Shown: positions 17,218 to 26,374 of the stretch, piece after piece
How positions within the stretch are numbered: position 1 is the first letter of the stretch
Layout: every line of letters begins with the position of its first letter
Source: Candidatus Melainabacteria bacterium
GTDB taxonomy: Bacteria > Cyanobacteriota > Vampirovibrionia > Obscuribacterales > Obscuribacteraceae
Assembly (NCBI GenBank): GCA_020853845.1
Contig: JADYYD010000361.1
Span: 1 to 53,716, forward strand
Length of the DNA: 53,716 nt
Direction: 5' to 3'
Position numbers and translations under genes: made by a program
The notes under the pieces: generated by a model
What the model saw: only the letters and a program-made list of their open reading frames with translations
Databases searched by the model: none
What the model was told of the DNA's origin: nothing

Positions 17218-17423
17218 TCACCGTCAAATATATTTCATTGCAAGCTGGGTCCGGAAAAGCCCAGCCGCAAGGCCGGAGAAACTCATGACAAGCTCATGAC
17301 TTTCTTTTAGTCTTCTGTCCTCTTCAAATCCCCGACTTGTCATGATAAGCTAGCCCGAAGCGCGAAGAGCGCCATCTACAGCCTGTTTACAGATTGCGCT
17401 GAGACACATTCACTAGAAGAGAG

Positions 17424-18722
17424 ATGCTCGTGATAGACAAACATTCGAGACCATTGCTCAAAGGGCACCAACTTGCAGGAATTGCACTCGCCCTTTCTTT
17501 GACAGTCCTCAGCTCAGGCGCGGTTCCCTCTGCGCAAGCAAAAGGACTGTTCGGCGACGAAACAAAAGATTCGAAAACAGAAGGCTCGCTGCAAGCCCAG
17601 CTATATCAAATTCAGCAGCAACTCACGCAACTGCAAGCGCAAATGACTCAATTGCAACTGCAGATGAACAAGCGCACCACTGTAATAGAACAAAAGCAAA
17701 ATTCATTGCACGAAACGCTCACTCAGCAGGGCGCAGTGCTCAGAAGTTTGAATCGCGAAGAGCAGCAGCTCGAGCATCAAGTTCAAGCGGTAGCAAGACA
17801 AGTCGAGCCGCTTGCCGTCAAACCTGCAGCACCGCGTGTTCAAGTTCAACAGCCGACACTCGAAGAGAGCGCCGACTATGAAGTCGCCAAAGTAAATACG
17901 AAGGCTACACCGGCGTACAAGTCGCACATTCAAGATCTGGACGCCACAGATGCTGCAGCGACAGGCGCGCGCAAAAAGCCGGTGGCAATCGCCGCCAAAC
18001 CGGCGACTGTGACACCGCCGGCAGTGACAGACAAGAAATCCAAGAAAGCCGAAGAAAAGGCGGAGAAAGCAGAAAGAGCCGAGCGAGAAAAGGCAGAAAG
18101 AGCTGAAGAGAAGGCTGATGCTAAAACCGGCGGCCGCATGTTGCCCGGATATTTTGGTGACAGGCTTTCCAAGGCGAAGAAGGAAACATCTTCTACCCAG
18201 CCGCAAGCACAGGCCGCTGCTCCTCAAGCAGAACCGGCAAGACAAAACCTCAACAGCGGCAAGCCCCGTGTCAAAGCTTCCATCATTATCAAAGCGCCGC
18301 CCGAAGCTGTTTGGGACGCTGTTCACGAACAAAGAAAGACCGATCCTGAACTGGCTTACAGCAAGGTGCTCAAACAGGGCGTCAATGAAGCAGTGCTAGA
18401 GCAAAAGTTCACCGTCATTCCAATGATCGGCTCGGCCGTCTGCACGATGAATACACAAGAAGTTCCGAATCGCCGCATCGACTATCAAATGATCAAGTCC
18501 GACCGATTTAAAGCAATGGAAGGAAGCTGGGTCTTAACTCCGTCCGCCGATGGCAAAACCACGACATTGGAGCTTTCTACCCACGTTGATCTTGGACTTC
18601 CGGTGCCGAAGAGCATGATGAACGGCGTCACGCACAAGAAGCTCGAGCGCCGATTGTCCGCAGTGCGCGAATTGGCAGAGAAATCGCGCATGGCGCAAAA
18701 GCCGGGCGGCGGCACTCACTAG
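17424..18722 (+). CDS. Exported coiled-coil protein with C-terminal SRPBCC (START-like) domain
   Basis: This 432-residue protein opens with a long signal peptide (cleavage near SAQAKG, ~40). A glutamine-rich coiled coil spans ~52-128 with repeated LQAQ/LQLQ heptads. An Ala/Pro/Lys/Glu linker includes a charged KAEKAERAEREKAERAEE helix (~205-230). The SRPBCC domain (~283-420) begins VKASIIIKAPPEAVWDAV and ends with a long helix LERRLSAVRELAEK. SRPBCC domains bind hydrophobic ligands in a deep pocket. Most bacterial members are cytoplasmic, so an exported one on a coiled-coil stalk is unusual. It may carry lipid or polyketide across the periplasm. The 206-bp upstream gap holds a CATGACAAG/CTTGTCATG inverted repeat (17284-17344). 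Confidence 0.72.
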   Translation: MLVIDKHSRPLLKGHQLAGIALALSLTVLSSGAVPSAQAKGLFGDETKDSKTEGSLQAQLYQIQQQLTQLQAQMTQLQLQMNKRTTVIEQKQNSLHETLTQQGAVLRSLNREEQQLEHQVQAVARQVEPLAVKPAAPRVQVQQPTLEESADYEVAKVNTKATPAYKSHIQDLDATDAAATGARKKPVAIAAKPATVTPPAVTDKKSKKAEEKAEKAERAEREKAERAEEKADAKTGGRMLPGYFGDRLSKAKKETSSTQPQAQAAAPQAEPARQNLNSGKPRVKASIIIKAPPEAVWDAVHEQRKTDPELAYSKVLKQGVNEAVLEQKFTVIPMIGSAVCTMNTQEVPNRRIDYQMIKSDRFKAMEGSWVLTPSADGKTTTLELSTHVDLGLPVPKSMMNGVTHKKLERRLSAVRELAEKSRMAQKPGGGTH

Positions 18723-18734
18723 ATCTAAAACCAG

Positions 18735-20414
18735 CTAATTGGATTTCTTGGTTTTCATTGCGAAGCCTGCTTCCGCTTGCACTTGCAAGCTGAGCCTGAC
18801 TTGAAACTGGTTTTCGAAAAACTCTTTCTTTTCCAGGAGCGCCCAACTCTCGGAATAGCAATTTTCGCCCGGCTTCAATTTCACAATCAAAGACAACAAC
18901 TTTCTCTCGTAGCCGCCTTTTTGAAACGGCTGCATGGCTACATTGACCTGTTCAATAACTTGTTTGTGGCTTCTGTCAAGGGCTTCCGCCACTCTGAGAA
19001 TGGCCGCCATATCAGTCAACACTTTTCTGTTTTCCGGCGAGACTGTGTAATACGCCTCGTGCGAGTCTTTCGGTTCACTGCCCCGGTGATAGCGTGCAAT
19101 CGCAGCAATGATGCCCACTTCCTCTTCCGAATGCCCGAGCAAACCGGAATGCTTGATCAAATAATATGAGTGCTTGTGATGCCCGTTCCTGCCGATGAAC
19201 ATGCCGATATCATGCAGCATGGCGGCGGACCAGAGCAGATGCCCAACATATGATGAGTACTCATGCAGAATTCCACGTGTCTGTATAAAAATATCGGAAG
19301 CGATTTTCGCCACTTGCTCGGCGTGCAAATAAGGCACATGGTATTTGTCCATGAGCTGATGCACTGATGTAGAGCGGGGATCGCGGTGTTCTTTAAGACC
19401 GCCGTCCAACCAGCCTGTCTGCAAAAAGCGATCGACGACGCATCCTTCTCGCAACGCCGCGGTGCACACGATCGTTTCGGAAACGTTGAAGGAGCGCATT
19501 GCTTCCAGCAAAACAATAGCCCCGGCGAGAATTGTCTGACTGCGGTCCGAACTGACGCCTTTGATTTTTTCTTGCTTAATCGAACTTTCTTCGATAAGCA
19601 AAACTATCTCTTCCAATCGTTTTTGCGAAAGCCGCCAGCCGTGCAATTCATGACCAGGCTTGCCCTGGCGCACACGGTCTATTTTCGCCAGCGATTGCAC
19701 GGTGCCGGATGTGCCAATCAATTGCTGCACACCGCCAAGCTCTTCCAGCCGTGCTGCCGCCGGTCTCAGTACGCCACGCACTTCATCATGAAGCTCTCGC
19801 AGTGTTTCCTGTGTCGGCTGTCCTTTTTTGAAAAACCGCTGCGTGAGCCGGGCGGCACCAAGCTTGTACGACTCTGCAAATGAGATGCCGTGACGGTCGC
19901 CCATTATCACTTCAGTCGATCCGCCGCCGATATCGACAATTCCAAATGTGCCTTTGAGCTTGGGCATGCTCCAAAGAACACCCAGGTAAATGAGCCTGGC
20001 CTCTTCTTTTCCGGAGATCATGCGCGCGTCTATCTCGAGCTCTTCTTTGATTTTGCTCAAGACTTCGGCACCATTGCGCGATTCGCGCACCGCCGACGTA
20101 GCCACCGCGACAATACTGTCCGCGCCCTTCTCATAGGCCTTTTTGCGCATCACTTTGAGAATGCTTATTGCAGAATTGAGCGCCACTTCATCGATATAGT
20201 GCGCAGTCAAAGATCTGCGGAAAAACGGCACCGCCTCTTTGACTTTGGTTATCACTTCAAAGTGATCGCGCTCCGGGCTCGCCTGGCAGACGATCATGTG
20301 AAACGAGTTCGTGCCCATATCGATGCAGGCCAGAATCGGACCGCCCTCGACCTGAACCCAGGAACCAGAGCGAGTCTGCTTTTCTTCTTGCGCTGGAGCT
20401 TGCTTACGTGCCAT
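18735..20414 (-). CDS. ppx: Ppx/GppA exopolyphosphatase with C-terminal HD domain
   Basis: This 559-residue protein has the ASKHA phosphatase motifs ILACIDMGTNSFHMIV (27-42), GIVDIGGGSTEVIMG (158-172) and the GTSGTV loop (~234-239). AALREG (~319-324) corresponds to the family's SSREG region. From ~380 an HD domain follows, with HD at 401-402 and downstream histidines (NGHHKHSYYL, ARYHRG). The family removes terminal phosphates from polyphosphate or converts pppGpp to ppGpp. Length and HD tail match the long E. coli Ppx/GppA form. Polyphosphate storage is a known trait of the suspected lineage, but that link is inferred. It faces the SRPBCC gene convergently, 12 bp apart. Confidence 0.9.
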   Translation of the reverse strand: MARKQAPAQEEKQTRSGSWVQVEGGPILACIDMGTNSFHMIVCQASPERDHFEVITKVKEAVPFFRRSLTAHYIDEVALNSAISILKVMRKKAYEKGADSIVAVATSAVRESRNGAEVLSKIKEELEIDARMISGKEEARLIYLGVLWSMPKLKGTFGIVDIGGGSTEVIMGDRHGISFAESYKLGAARLTQRFFKKGQPTQETLRELHDEVRGVLRPAAARLEELGGVQQLIGTSGTVQSLAKIDRVRQGKPGHELHGWRLSQKRLEEIVLLIEESSIKQEKIKGVSSDRSQTILAGAIVLLEAMRSFNVSETIVCTAALREGCVVDRFLQTGWLDGGLKEHRDPRSTSVHQLMDKYHVPYLHAEQVAKIASDIFIQTRGILHEYSSYVGHLLWSAAMLHDIGMFIGRNGHHKHSYYLIKHSGLLGHSEEEVGIIAAIARYHRGSEPKDSHEAYYTVSPENRKVLTDMAAILRVAEALDRSHKQVIEQVNVAMQPFQKGGYERKLLSLIVKLKPGENCYSESWALLEKKEFFENQFQVRLSLQVQAEAGFAMKTKKSN

Positions 20415-20562
20415 AGGTCATTGGACTGCGATTGGGGTTACCGGTTATTGAGCATTATGCAGGAAGGTGGGCTGCATGAGTTGAATCTTGAAGCCTGCTA
20501 TCGTAAAAATTGTATGCTGGAACCGTTGATCTGAAAAGCGTATTTAAAACGTGCAAAGCGCC

Positions 20563-21576
20563 ATGAAGACTGCTATCAAGAAAGTGGACGTTTGCTGCAA
20601 CAACTGCGGCGGCACCGCCTGCAGCCTTGTCACAGAGGGCGTGGAGCACGAGTATAAAAACACCACTTCCGACACATTCCGCGTGGTCAAGTGCAGCAAT
20701 TGCAATTTGGTCTACCTCAATCCCCGCCCGGATATCTCAGAGCTGTCCACAATCTATCCAAGTGAGTATTACGCTTATCATCTGGCCGCAAAAAACGCTG
20801 AAAAGGAAAATACCAATTCACTGCTATATAAAGCCAGACGCCACGTCTATTTGAGCCGTCTGGAAAAGGCGCTGTCATTATGCGCGCAGAAGGACAATCT
20901 AAAAGTCCTCGATATCGGCTGTGCGGACGGGCGAGCACTGAACTGGTACAAGCAGGTAAGAAGCGCTAAAGTAGAGACTTTCGGCGTAGATTTCGACGAG
21001 AAGGCGGTGGAGCTGGCTGGCAAAGCCGGTCATACAGTCTATTGCGGGCGATTCGAGAGCGCGGACATTCCCGTGGGATTTTTCGATTTAGTGGTAGCCA
21101 CGCACGTCATCGAGCATGTTGCCGACCCCAAAGGGTTTGCAAAACGCGCCTTTGATGTTCTTAAACCAGGCGGGATTTTTCTTATCGAAACACCAAACAT
21201 TGAAGCTGCTGATGCAAAATGGTTTAAAAACCGCCACTGGGGCGGCTATCACTTTCCCAGACACTGGATCTTCTACAGTCAGCAAACACTGAAGCGCATG
21301 GTGGAAGAATGCGGATTTACCATAGTTGAAACGCAGTATCACCCGGCTCCGGCGTTCTGGAACTGGACCATGCATTCGATAGTGGGTGCGGTCGATCGAG
21401 AGAAAAACGGTTTTTTCAGCCGGATTGCCGACCGCCTTTTCCCGCCTACCGAATTCCAGAAGAACAGCCTGCGCAACTTGATTTTCGTCTCGCTCTTCAC
21501 TTTTATCGATATCGTGCTGAAGGCAGTCACAGGCTCGACTTCCAACATGTCGCTGACCGTGAGAAAGCCTATCTGA
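20563..21576 (+). CDS. SAM-dependent methyltransferase with N-terminal zinc ribbon, paralogue 1
   Basis: The ATG at 20563 gives about 337 residues; a GTG at 20551 is also possible. The N-terminus has two CxxC pairs (CCNNCGG and VKCSNCNLVYLNPRP), typical of the ribbon that precedes the C-methyltransferase-like domain. SAM motif I is VLDIGCADG, followed by GVDFDEKAVELAG and the post-I motif DLVVATHVIEHVADP. It is closely related to the gene at 22673-23719, sharing EHEYKNTT/EHEYTNTT and HWGGYHFPRHW. Homologues often modify sugars or secondary metabolites in surface polysaccharide clusters. No such cluster is visible here, so the substrate stays open. Confidence 0.8.
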   Translation: MKTAIKKVDVCCNNCGGTACSLVTEGVEHEYKNTTSDTFRVVKCSNCNLVYLNPRPDISELSTIYPSEYYAYHLAAKNAEKENTNSLLYKARRHVYLSRLEKALSLCAQKDNLKVLDIGCADGRALNWYKQVRSAKVETFGVDFDEKAVELAGKAGHTVYCGRFESADIPVGFFDLVVATHVIEHVADPKGFAKRAFDVLKPGGIFLIETPNIEAADAKWFKNRHWGGYHFPRHWIFYSQQTLKRMVEECGFTIVETQYHPAPAFWNWTMHSIVGAVDREKNGFFSRIADRLFPPTEFQKNSLRNLIFVSLFTFIDIVLKAVTGSTSNMSLTVRKPI

Positions 21577-21918
21577 GATGATGTTAATCTGCTACAAGCT
21601 CTCAGCCGGTTTAGGTTGTCAAGGAGCGGGAATAAATATCATTGTCTGAGTTGGACTCTGGTTGCGTGGCAAGTTCTTCCGGCATTCCGGCGCTTCGCCG
21701 AGAAGGACACTGAGAGAGTCAGACTGAATGACCTTCGGTCTGACTCAAAGAGCGCCGATTTCTAAACGAAGCATCTGCTGGCGGCTGGCCGTTGGCAGTT
21801 TTTTGTTTTGTTCAAATAGAATGTGGGCTCTGAGTTATAAGCATTTCTGTGATACAAAAATTGCTCGTCGGATATGTAAGAGCAGCAACCAACGATCAGG
21901 ATCTATTGGAGAAAACAT
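21577..21918. promoter_or_regulatory. 342-bp intergenic region with a strong hairpin
   Basis: No convincing gene is present. The main structure is a 13-bp stem with a five-base loop at 21716-21746: GAGTCAGACTGAA pairs with TTCGGTCTGACTC through one G-U. A smaller GC hairpin (CGGCG-CTT-CGCCG) sits just upstream near 21689-21701. Neither is followed by a T-run, so neither is a standard terminator. They could be 5' leader structures or processing sites of the downstream methyltransferase mRNA. The short open frame around 21728-21922 shows no protein-like composition. Confidence 0.45.
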
Positions 21919-22641
21919 TTGAATAAAGCAGTTCCAATAAACAGCATTGTTGGCGTTGAGCTGGCTGCCACCGATACTCCAGGCATCTGCAAAGTAGTAG
22001 TGAAGGATCAGTCTGCAAGGTCGGGCTTGTCCTGGGATCGATTTGTCAGGCTCAAAGCGGCTTCTGAAGCCATTGCGCAGAATGCTGGCAGAGAGACGAC
22101 GATTCTTGACGTCGGCGGATTCGATGGTGCTCTTGCCCTGTTTCTGCCGGACTACGATATAGACTTGATCGATCCGGCGACCACGGGCGCGTCATTGCTT
22201 CCAGGACCCGCAGGTTCGCTTTCATACGATGCGGTTACAGCAATAGATGCTCTGGAGCACATCGCTCCGCAAGAACGAGAGCGCGCCTTGCAAGAATTGG
22301 CCAGCATTGCACGAAATTTGGTCGTTCTAAACTATCCATGCCGTGAAACAACTGAAGCGCAGAAGATTGTGCTTGAAGCCACCGATAATCCACTTGTCCG
22401 CGAACACGTAGAGTGGGAATTGCCGGACACAAACACCGTGGTGGCACTGATGCAAGATCTAGGCTTTTCAACAAAGGTCACACCGCATGCCAGTTTAGCG
22501 ATATGGCTGGGGCAATATTTGACCTTAAATTTAGCTCCCGCGGCAGCTCAAAAGATGAACCGGTATCTGATCGATCATCATTTCGATGAACCTTTTTCTA
22601 CACCGCTGTACCATCTGGTTGTCTGCAGCCGAATCCTCTGA
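21919..22641 (+). CDS. Class I SAM-dependent methyltransferase
   Basis: The TTG at 21919 has GGAG seven bases upstream and gives 240 residues. Motif I is TILDVGGFDGALALF (~62-76), followed by the acidic strand end DIDLIDP and SYDAVTAIDALEHI. These are the landmarks of Methyltransf_11/23 enzymes that methylate small molecules. There is no zinc ribbon, so it differs from the paralogues on either side. Its 3' end converges on the minus-strand methyltransferase with 31 bp between. The substrate is not identifiable. Confidence 0.72.
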   Translation: MNKAVPINSIVGVELAATDTPGICKVVVKDQSARSGLSWDRFVRLKAASEAIAQNAGRETTILDVGGFDGALALFLPDYDIDLIDPATTGASLLPGPAGSLSYDAVTAIDALEHIAPQERERALQELASIARNLVVLNYPCRETTEAQKIVLEATDNPLVREHVEWELPDTNTVVALMQDLGFSTKVTPHASLAIWLGQYLTLNLAPAAAQKMNRYLIDHHFDEPFSTPLYHLVVCSRIL

Positions 22642-22672
22642 CCGCAATCCTAGTATCAGATGCGGTGCCTTG

Positions 22673-23719
22673 CTAAGGTCTCCGGAATACAACAATCATG
22701 TTTGAAGTCTGTCCGGTAAAGCGCTTGATCAAAACGTCAACCACAGAGAAAAGGCAGATTCTCAAAAAGTTGGCTATCGAATCCTTTTGAAAATCGATGG
22801 GAGGAAACAGCAGATCGGCCATCGGCCTCAGCTTTTCGTCTTTAGCTACGATCATGCTGTGAAAAGTCCAGAACCAGAAAATTGCATTGGGAACGAAATC
22901 AATCGATTCCTGGGCAAAACCGGTCTTTTCAGCCAGCATTCTTACTGTTTCGGGCGTGAAGAAAAACCAGTGGCGTGGAAAGTGATAGCCGCCCCAGTGC
23001 GCGTTTTTGAACCATTGAGCATCAACAGATCCGATGTTTGGTGTTTCAAACCAAAAAATGCCACCCGGCTTCAATATCGAATAGACCTTTTGCGTGAACC
23101 AGACGGGATCGCTGACATGCTCGATAACATGGCTGGCGATGACCAGATCGAATTCGTTCTCCGCAATCTGGGCATCTTCAAAACGTCCCCTGTATGTTCT
23201 GTGACCGGCGGCAGAAGCCAGCACCACAGCTTCCAGGTTGAAATCCACACCATGCGTTTCAACTTTGTCGGCATGCCCATCGCGATACAGATTGAGCAAG
23301 TGCCCATCGCCGCAGCCGATATCCAGGATTTTTACTTTTCCTTTTTCATCTACGCCAGCCAATTTCAACGACTTGGCAATTTTCTGGCGGAAGCCTTTGT
23401 AGCGCAAAGTGCTGAGAATGGATTTCGGATTGGCTTTGCGCCGCAGAATATCTTGATTATATGAATAGTAATTGGGTGGATAAATCGTCCCCAGCTCCCT
23501 GAAATCAGGGCGCGGATCTAAGTAAATCAACTGGCACCCGGTGCACCTGACGACGTTGAACACGTCATCCGTCGTGTTGGTATACTCGTGCTCTTTGCCA
23601 GTCGTCACAAGTGCGCGCCGGTAAGAGCCGCAAAGATTGCAGCCGCTGTCCACCGTGGCGATCTTGTGCTTGGGCGGTCTGTCTGCTGCGTCTTTCTGCT
23701 TGTGAGCGAGTGATTCCAT
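22673..23719 (-). CDS. SAM-dependent methyltransferase with N-terminal zinc ribbon, paralogue 2
   Basis: The ATG at 23719 gives about 348 residues; a TTG at 23737 is possible. After a ~25-residue basic leader come CNLCGS and VVRCTGCQLIYLDPRP, the two halves of a zinc ribbon. Motif I follows (ILDIGCGDGHLLNLY), then GVDFNLEAVVLA and DLVIASHVIEHVSDP. Long stretches match the gene at 20563-21576, so the two are a recent duplication lying in opposite orientation around a third methyltransferase. It lies 54 bp after hemY on the same strand and may be read through from that operon, though a haem-related role is not indicated. Confidence 0.8.
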   Translation of the reverse strand: MESLAHKQKDAADRPPKHKIATVDSGCNLCGSYRRALVTTGKEHEYTNTTDDVFNVVRCTGCQLIYLDPRPDFRELGTIYPPNYYSYNQDILRRKANPKSILSTLRYKGFRQKIAKSLKLAGVDEKGKVKILDIGCGDGHLLNLYRDGHADKVETHGVDFNLEAVVLASAAGHRTYRGRFEDAQIAENEFDLVIASHVIEHVSDPVWFTQKVYSILKPGGIFWFETPNIGSVDAQWFKNAHWGGYHFPRHWFFFTPETVRMLAEKTGFAQESIDFVPNAIFWFWTFHSMIVAKDEKLRPMADLLFPPIDFQKDSIANFLRICLFSVVDVLIKRFTGQTSNMIVVFRRP

Positions 23720-23773
23720 AAAATTCCGAAATACCAATAAGAGCCAAAGTTTCTTTGCCCATTGAGGGCACCG

Positions 23774-25246
23774 TTAAATCGGAAAGAGTGAATCGAAAAC
23801 CGATCTTGCAGTGCTTTCGGCGTTGGCGATGCAGTCAGGAATGCCCACGCCTTCATACGCAGATCCACAAATGAAGGCGCCTGTGAGCTTACTCACTTCA
23901 TGTTCGATATTCTTTACCAATTTCCTGTGCCCTACCGCATATTGCGGCATCGAGTCATACCAGCGTGATACCAGTGCTTCTTTGAATGGACGTCCCCTGG
24001 CAGGAGATCTAATCGAGAGGTAAAAACTCAAGTCTGCAAACGCGCGCTGGCACATTTCAGAATCGGACAACTCCATCATCTGAGGAAACAGTGCCCCGCC
24101 TACAAACGCGCGCAAAATCACAAGATGCGAAGGCGCGCGTCCTCTAAATTTGACACTGGAAAAACTGCCCGCAAGCAAATTTCTCTTCAAAAGAGCCGGC
24201 ACCACAAAACCAAATCCATCCAGCGGGTGCAAAACATTTTCTCTTTCAACAATAAAGTTTATTACCGCAGAAGAGGCGTAGGAAATTTGGCAAAGGTGTT
24301 GTGCCGCTTCAGGTGCAGCATCGCTAAGTAATTTTGCCGCAGCTTTGGCGGGCAGGCACATTACAATGGCATCGCTCTGCCAAACGCTGCCGTCTGCGCT
24401 TTCGATTCGCCATTGATTATCGCTTGAGTGGAAACTCAGTGTTGCAACTGACTTGCCCACATGAATGGAAACGCCCTTCAAGCCTTTCTCTAGCGCATTA
24501 ACAAGTGATCCCATGCCTCTTTCAGGGGCGACAAACATGCTATATCGCACACTCTCAGCTTTGCCGTTTTGCCGTCCTGTAGCAGCCTTGCCTTTCTCAC
24601 GCAGTCCTTTTACGACACTGCCGAATTCTGCTTCGTATTCCAGAAATTGAGGCATGGTGGCACGCATGCTGAGATTTTCAGGATCTGCCGTATAAATTCC
24701 TGAGAATAGCGGCTGCGCTAGCCTTTCCAATGTCTCCTCACCGAGGCGCCGTCGCACAAAGCTGGACAGACTCTCGTCAAAATCGTCAGGCAGCTCTCCA
24801 TTCGACATTGCTGCGTGTCGCGGCACAAACGGCTCGCAAACGGCGCGCAATTTGCCGACCACGCTCAGGCACGGCGAAGCGGCGAGCGCCGCAACGCTCT
24901 CCGGTGCGATCAGGCGAAAGCCTTCAGGCATGGGCAAGAGGCAGTCATGAGCGGCAATGAAAGCGCGACGATTTTCGGCGCATGTCTCGATTATCTGATT
25001 TTCCATGCCGAGTTCTTTCATTAATCGAACGCCGGCCGGTTTTGTGCTCAGCATCGAATCAGGCCCGCATTCAAGCAGGCAATCTTCGGAGAAAACCGTT
25101 TCTATCACTCCTCCCAATCGCGGAGCAGCTTCTACAATACTGATATCAAGCGACTTTCCAACACTCAGATATTTCAATCTGAAAGCGGCCGCAAGTCCTG
25201 TTATGCCACCACCAATGATGACTACTTTTTTTCTTGTCGTCACCAT
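23774..25246 (-). CDS. hemY: Protoporphyrinogen/coproporphyrinogen oxidase, HemY type
   Basis: This 490-residue FAD enzyme starts with the dinucleotide motif VVIIGGGITGLAAAFRL (8-24). It continues with EAAPRLGGVIETV and the substrate-side region LECGPDSML typical of HemY/PPOX. The C-terminal FAD closure is ICGSAYEGVGIPDCIANAE. HemY oxidises protoporphyrinogen IX (or coproporphyrinogen III in the coproporphyrin branch) using oxygen. Which branch applies cannot be told from this window. It follows hemE by 26 bp in an ispH-hemE-hemY run, so haem synthesis genes are co-regulated with the last MEP-pathway step. Confidence 0.9.
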   Translation of the reverse strand: MVTTRKKVVIIGGGITGLAAAFRLKYLSVGKSLDISIVEAAPRLGGVIETVFSEDCLLECGPDSMLSTKPAGVRLMKELGMENQIIETCAENRRAFIAAHDCLLPMPEGFRLIAPESVAALAASPCLSVVGKLRAVCEPFVPRHAAMSNGELPDDFDESLSSFVRRRLGEETLERLAQPLFSGIYTADPENLSMRATMPQFLEYEAEFGSVVKGLREKGKAATGRQNGKAESVRYSMFVAPERGMGSLVNALEKGLKGVSIHVGKSVATLSFHSSDNQWRIESADGSVWQSDAIVMCLPAKAAAKLLSDAAPEAAQHLCQISYASSAVINFIVERENVLHPLDGFGFVVPALLKRNLLAGSFSSVKFRGRAPSHLVILRAFVGGALFPQMMELSDSEMCQRAFADLSFYLSIRSPARGRPFKEALVSRWYDSMPQYAVGHRKLVKNIEHEVSKLTGAFICGSAYEGVGIPDCIANAESTARSVFDSLFPI

Positions 25247-25272
25247 CGTAAGAACTCGCTGTCGTTGAACAT

Positions 25273-26370
25273 TTATTTGCTGCCGAGTTCGTGCACTACC
25301 TCGACGAGGTACTTCACGTTCTCATATGGAGTTTCCGGTAAAACACCGTGCCCGAGGTTAAAGACATGACCCGGCCGACCGCCTGCCTGCTTCAAAACCT
25401 GCTCGGCACGACGTTTGATTTCCTCTTTTCCGGCGAAAAGAATCACCGGATCGAGATTGCCCTGAACGGCGCGATCTTGACCGATTTTTTCCCAGGCCGC
25501 ACCGAGTTCGATTCTCCAATCTACACCAATGGCATCACCGCCTGCCTGCTTCATCAATTCCAGAAGTGCCGAAGTGCCTGTGCCGAAATGAATCAGCGGT
25601 GCTTTTTTATTGACACCGGCTATGGTGCGTGCCACATGGGGCAAAACATATTCGATATAATCGCTCTGGCCAAGGCAGCCGATCCAGCTATCGAAGATTT
25701 GAACGGCCTGAGCACCTGCTTCGATCTGGTTGTTCAAATGCTCGCTGACGATCTTGGACAGATGCTGCATGAGCATGTCCCAGGCACGCCTTTCCGTATA
25801 CATGAAGCGTTTGGTTTTCTCGAAATTTCTAGATGAGCCGCCCTCAATGAGGTAGGAGGCAAGCGTAAAAGGCGCACCGGCAAATCCAATCAAAGGAATA
25901 TCCGCAGGCAATTCGCGGCGTGCCGCCTTGACCGCGTCAAGCACGTAGGAGAGACTGTCTTTGCAATCAATGCCGGGCAGCTTTTCAACGTCGGCAAGCG
26001 ACCGGACCGGATTATGAATGACCGGACCGTCGCCCTTTACGAATTCGAGCCCGCAACCGAGCGACTGCAGAGGAAGCAGAATATCCGAAAAAATGATCGC
26101 CGCATCCACCTTCAAGAGTTTGACAGCCATTACGGTCACTTCGGCACAAAGTTCGCTGTTATGGCAGAGTTCCAGAAATCCGGTTTTCGCTCTGACTTCT
26201 CGATACTCAGGCATAAAACGTCCGGCCTGGCGCATCAGCCAGACGGGAGTGTAAGCAGACTTCTGACGGCGCAATGCTTGCATGAATGGAGTTTCGACAA
26301 AAGCATCCACCGCTGCATCCGCCGCCTGCGTTTTTGAGCTTGCTTGAAAGCCAGGCTTCAATTCAGTCAC
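25273..26370 (-). CDS. hemE: Uroporphyrinogen III decarboxylase
   Basis: This 365-residue enzyme starts at a GTG four bases after the ispH stop. The N-terminal signature TPVWLMRQAGRFMPEYR (~41-57) holds the catalytic arginines, and FSDILLPLQSLG the catalytic aspartate. FAGAPFTLASYLIEG, FDSWIGCL and FNLGHGVLPETP complete the TIM-barrel active site. It decarboxylates the four acetate groups of uroporphyrinogen III to give coproporphyrinogen III in the cytoplasm. It has about 25 more residues than the E. coli enzyme, all at the N-terminus. Confidence 0.96.
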   Translation of the reverse strand: MTELKPGFQASSKTQAADAAVDAFVETPFMQALRRQKSAYTPVWLMRQAGRFMPEYREVRAKTGFLELCHNSELCAEVTVMAVKLLKVDAAIIFSDILLPLQSLGCGLEFVKGDGPVIHNPVRSLADVEKLPGIDCKDSLSYVLDAVKAARRELPADIPLIGFAGAPFTLASYLIEGGSSRNFEKTKRFMYTERRAWDMLMQHLSKIVSEHLNNQIEAGAQAVQIFDSWIGCLGQSDYIEYVLPHVARTIAGVNKKAPLIHFGTGTSALLELMKQAGGDAIGVDWRIELGAAWEKIGQDRAVQGNLDPVILFAGKEEIKRRAEQVLKQAGGRPGHVFNLGHGVLPETPYENVKYLVEVVHELGSK

Positions 26371-26374
26371 TTAA

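Noticed and set aside
17244-17265. GCTGGG/CCCAGC hairpin after the membrane methyltransferase gene, considered as terminator
   Set aside because: Short stem with a ten-base loop and no following T-run; too weak to list.
17703-18332. 209-codon minus-strand open frame
   Set aside because: It is antisense to the coiled-coil and linker part of the SRPBCC protein and is Cys/Leu/Arg-rich, the usual shadow of Gln/Ala/Lys-rich coding.
21728-21922. 64-codon plus-strand open frame before the methyltransferase
   Set aside because: No ribosome site, odd composition, and it overlaps the hairpin and the next gene start.
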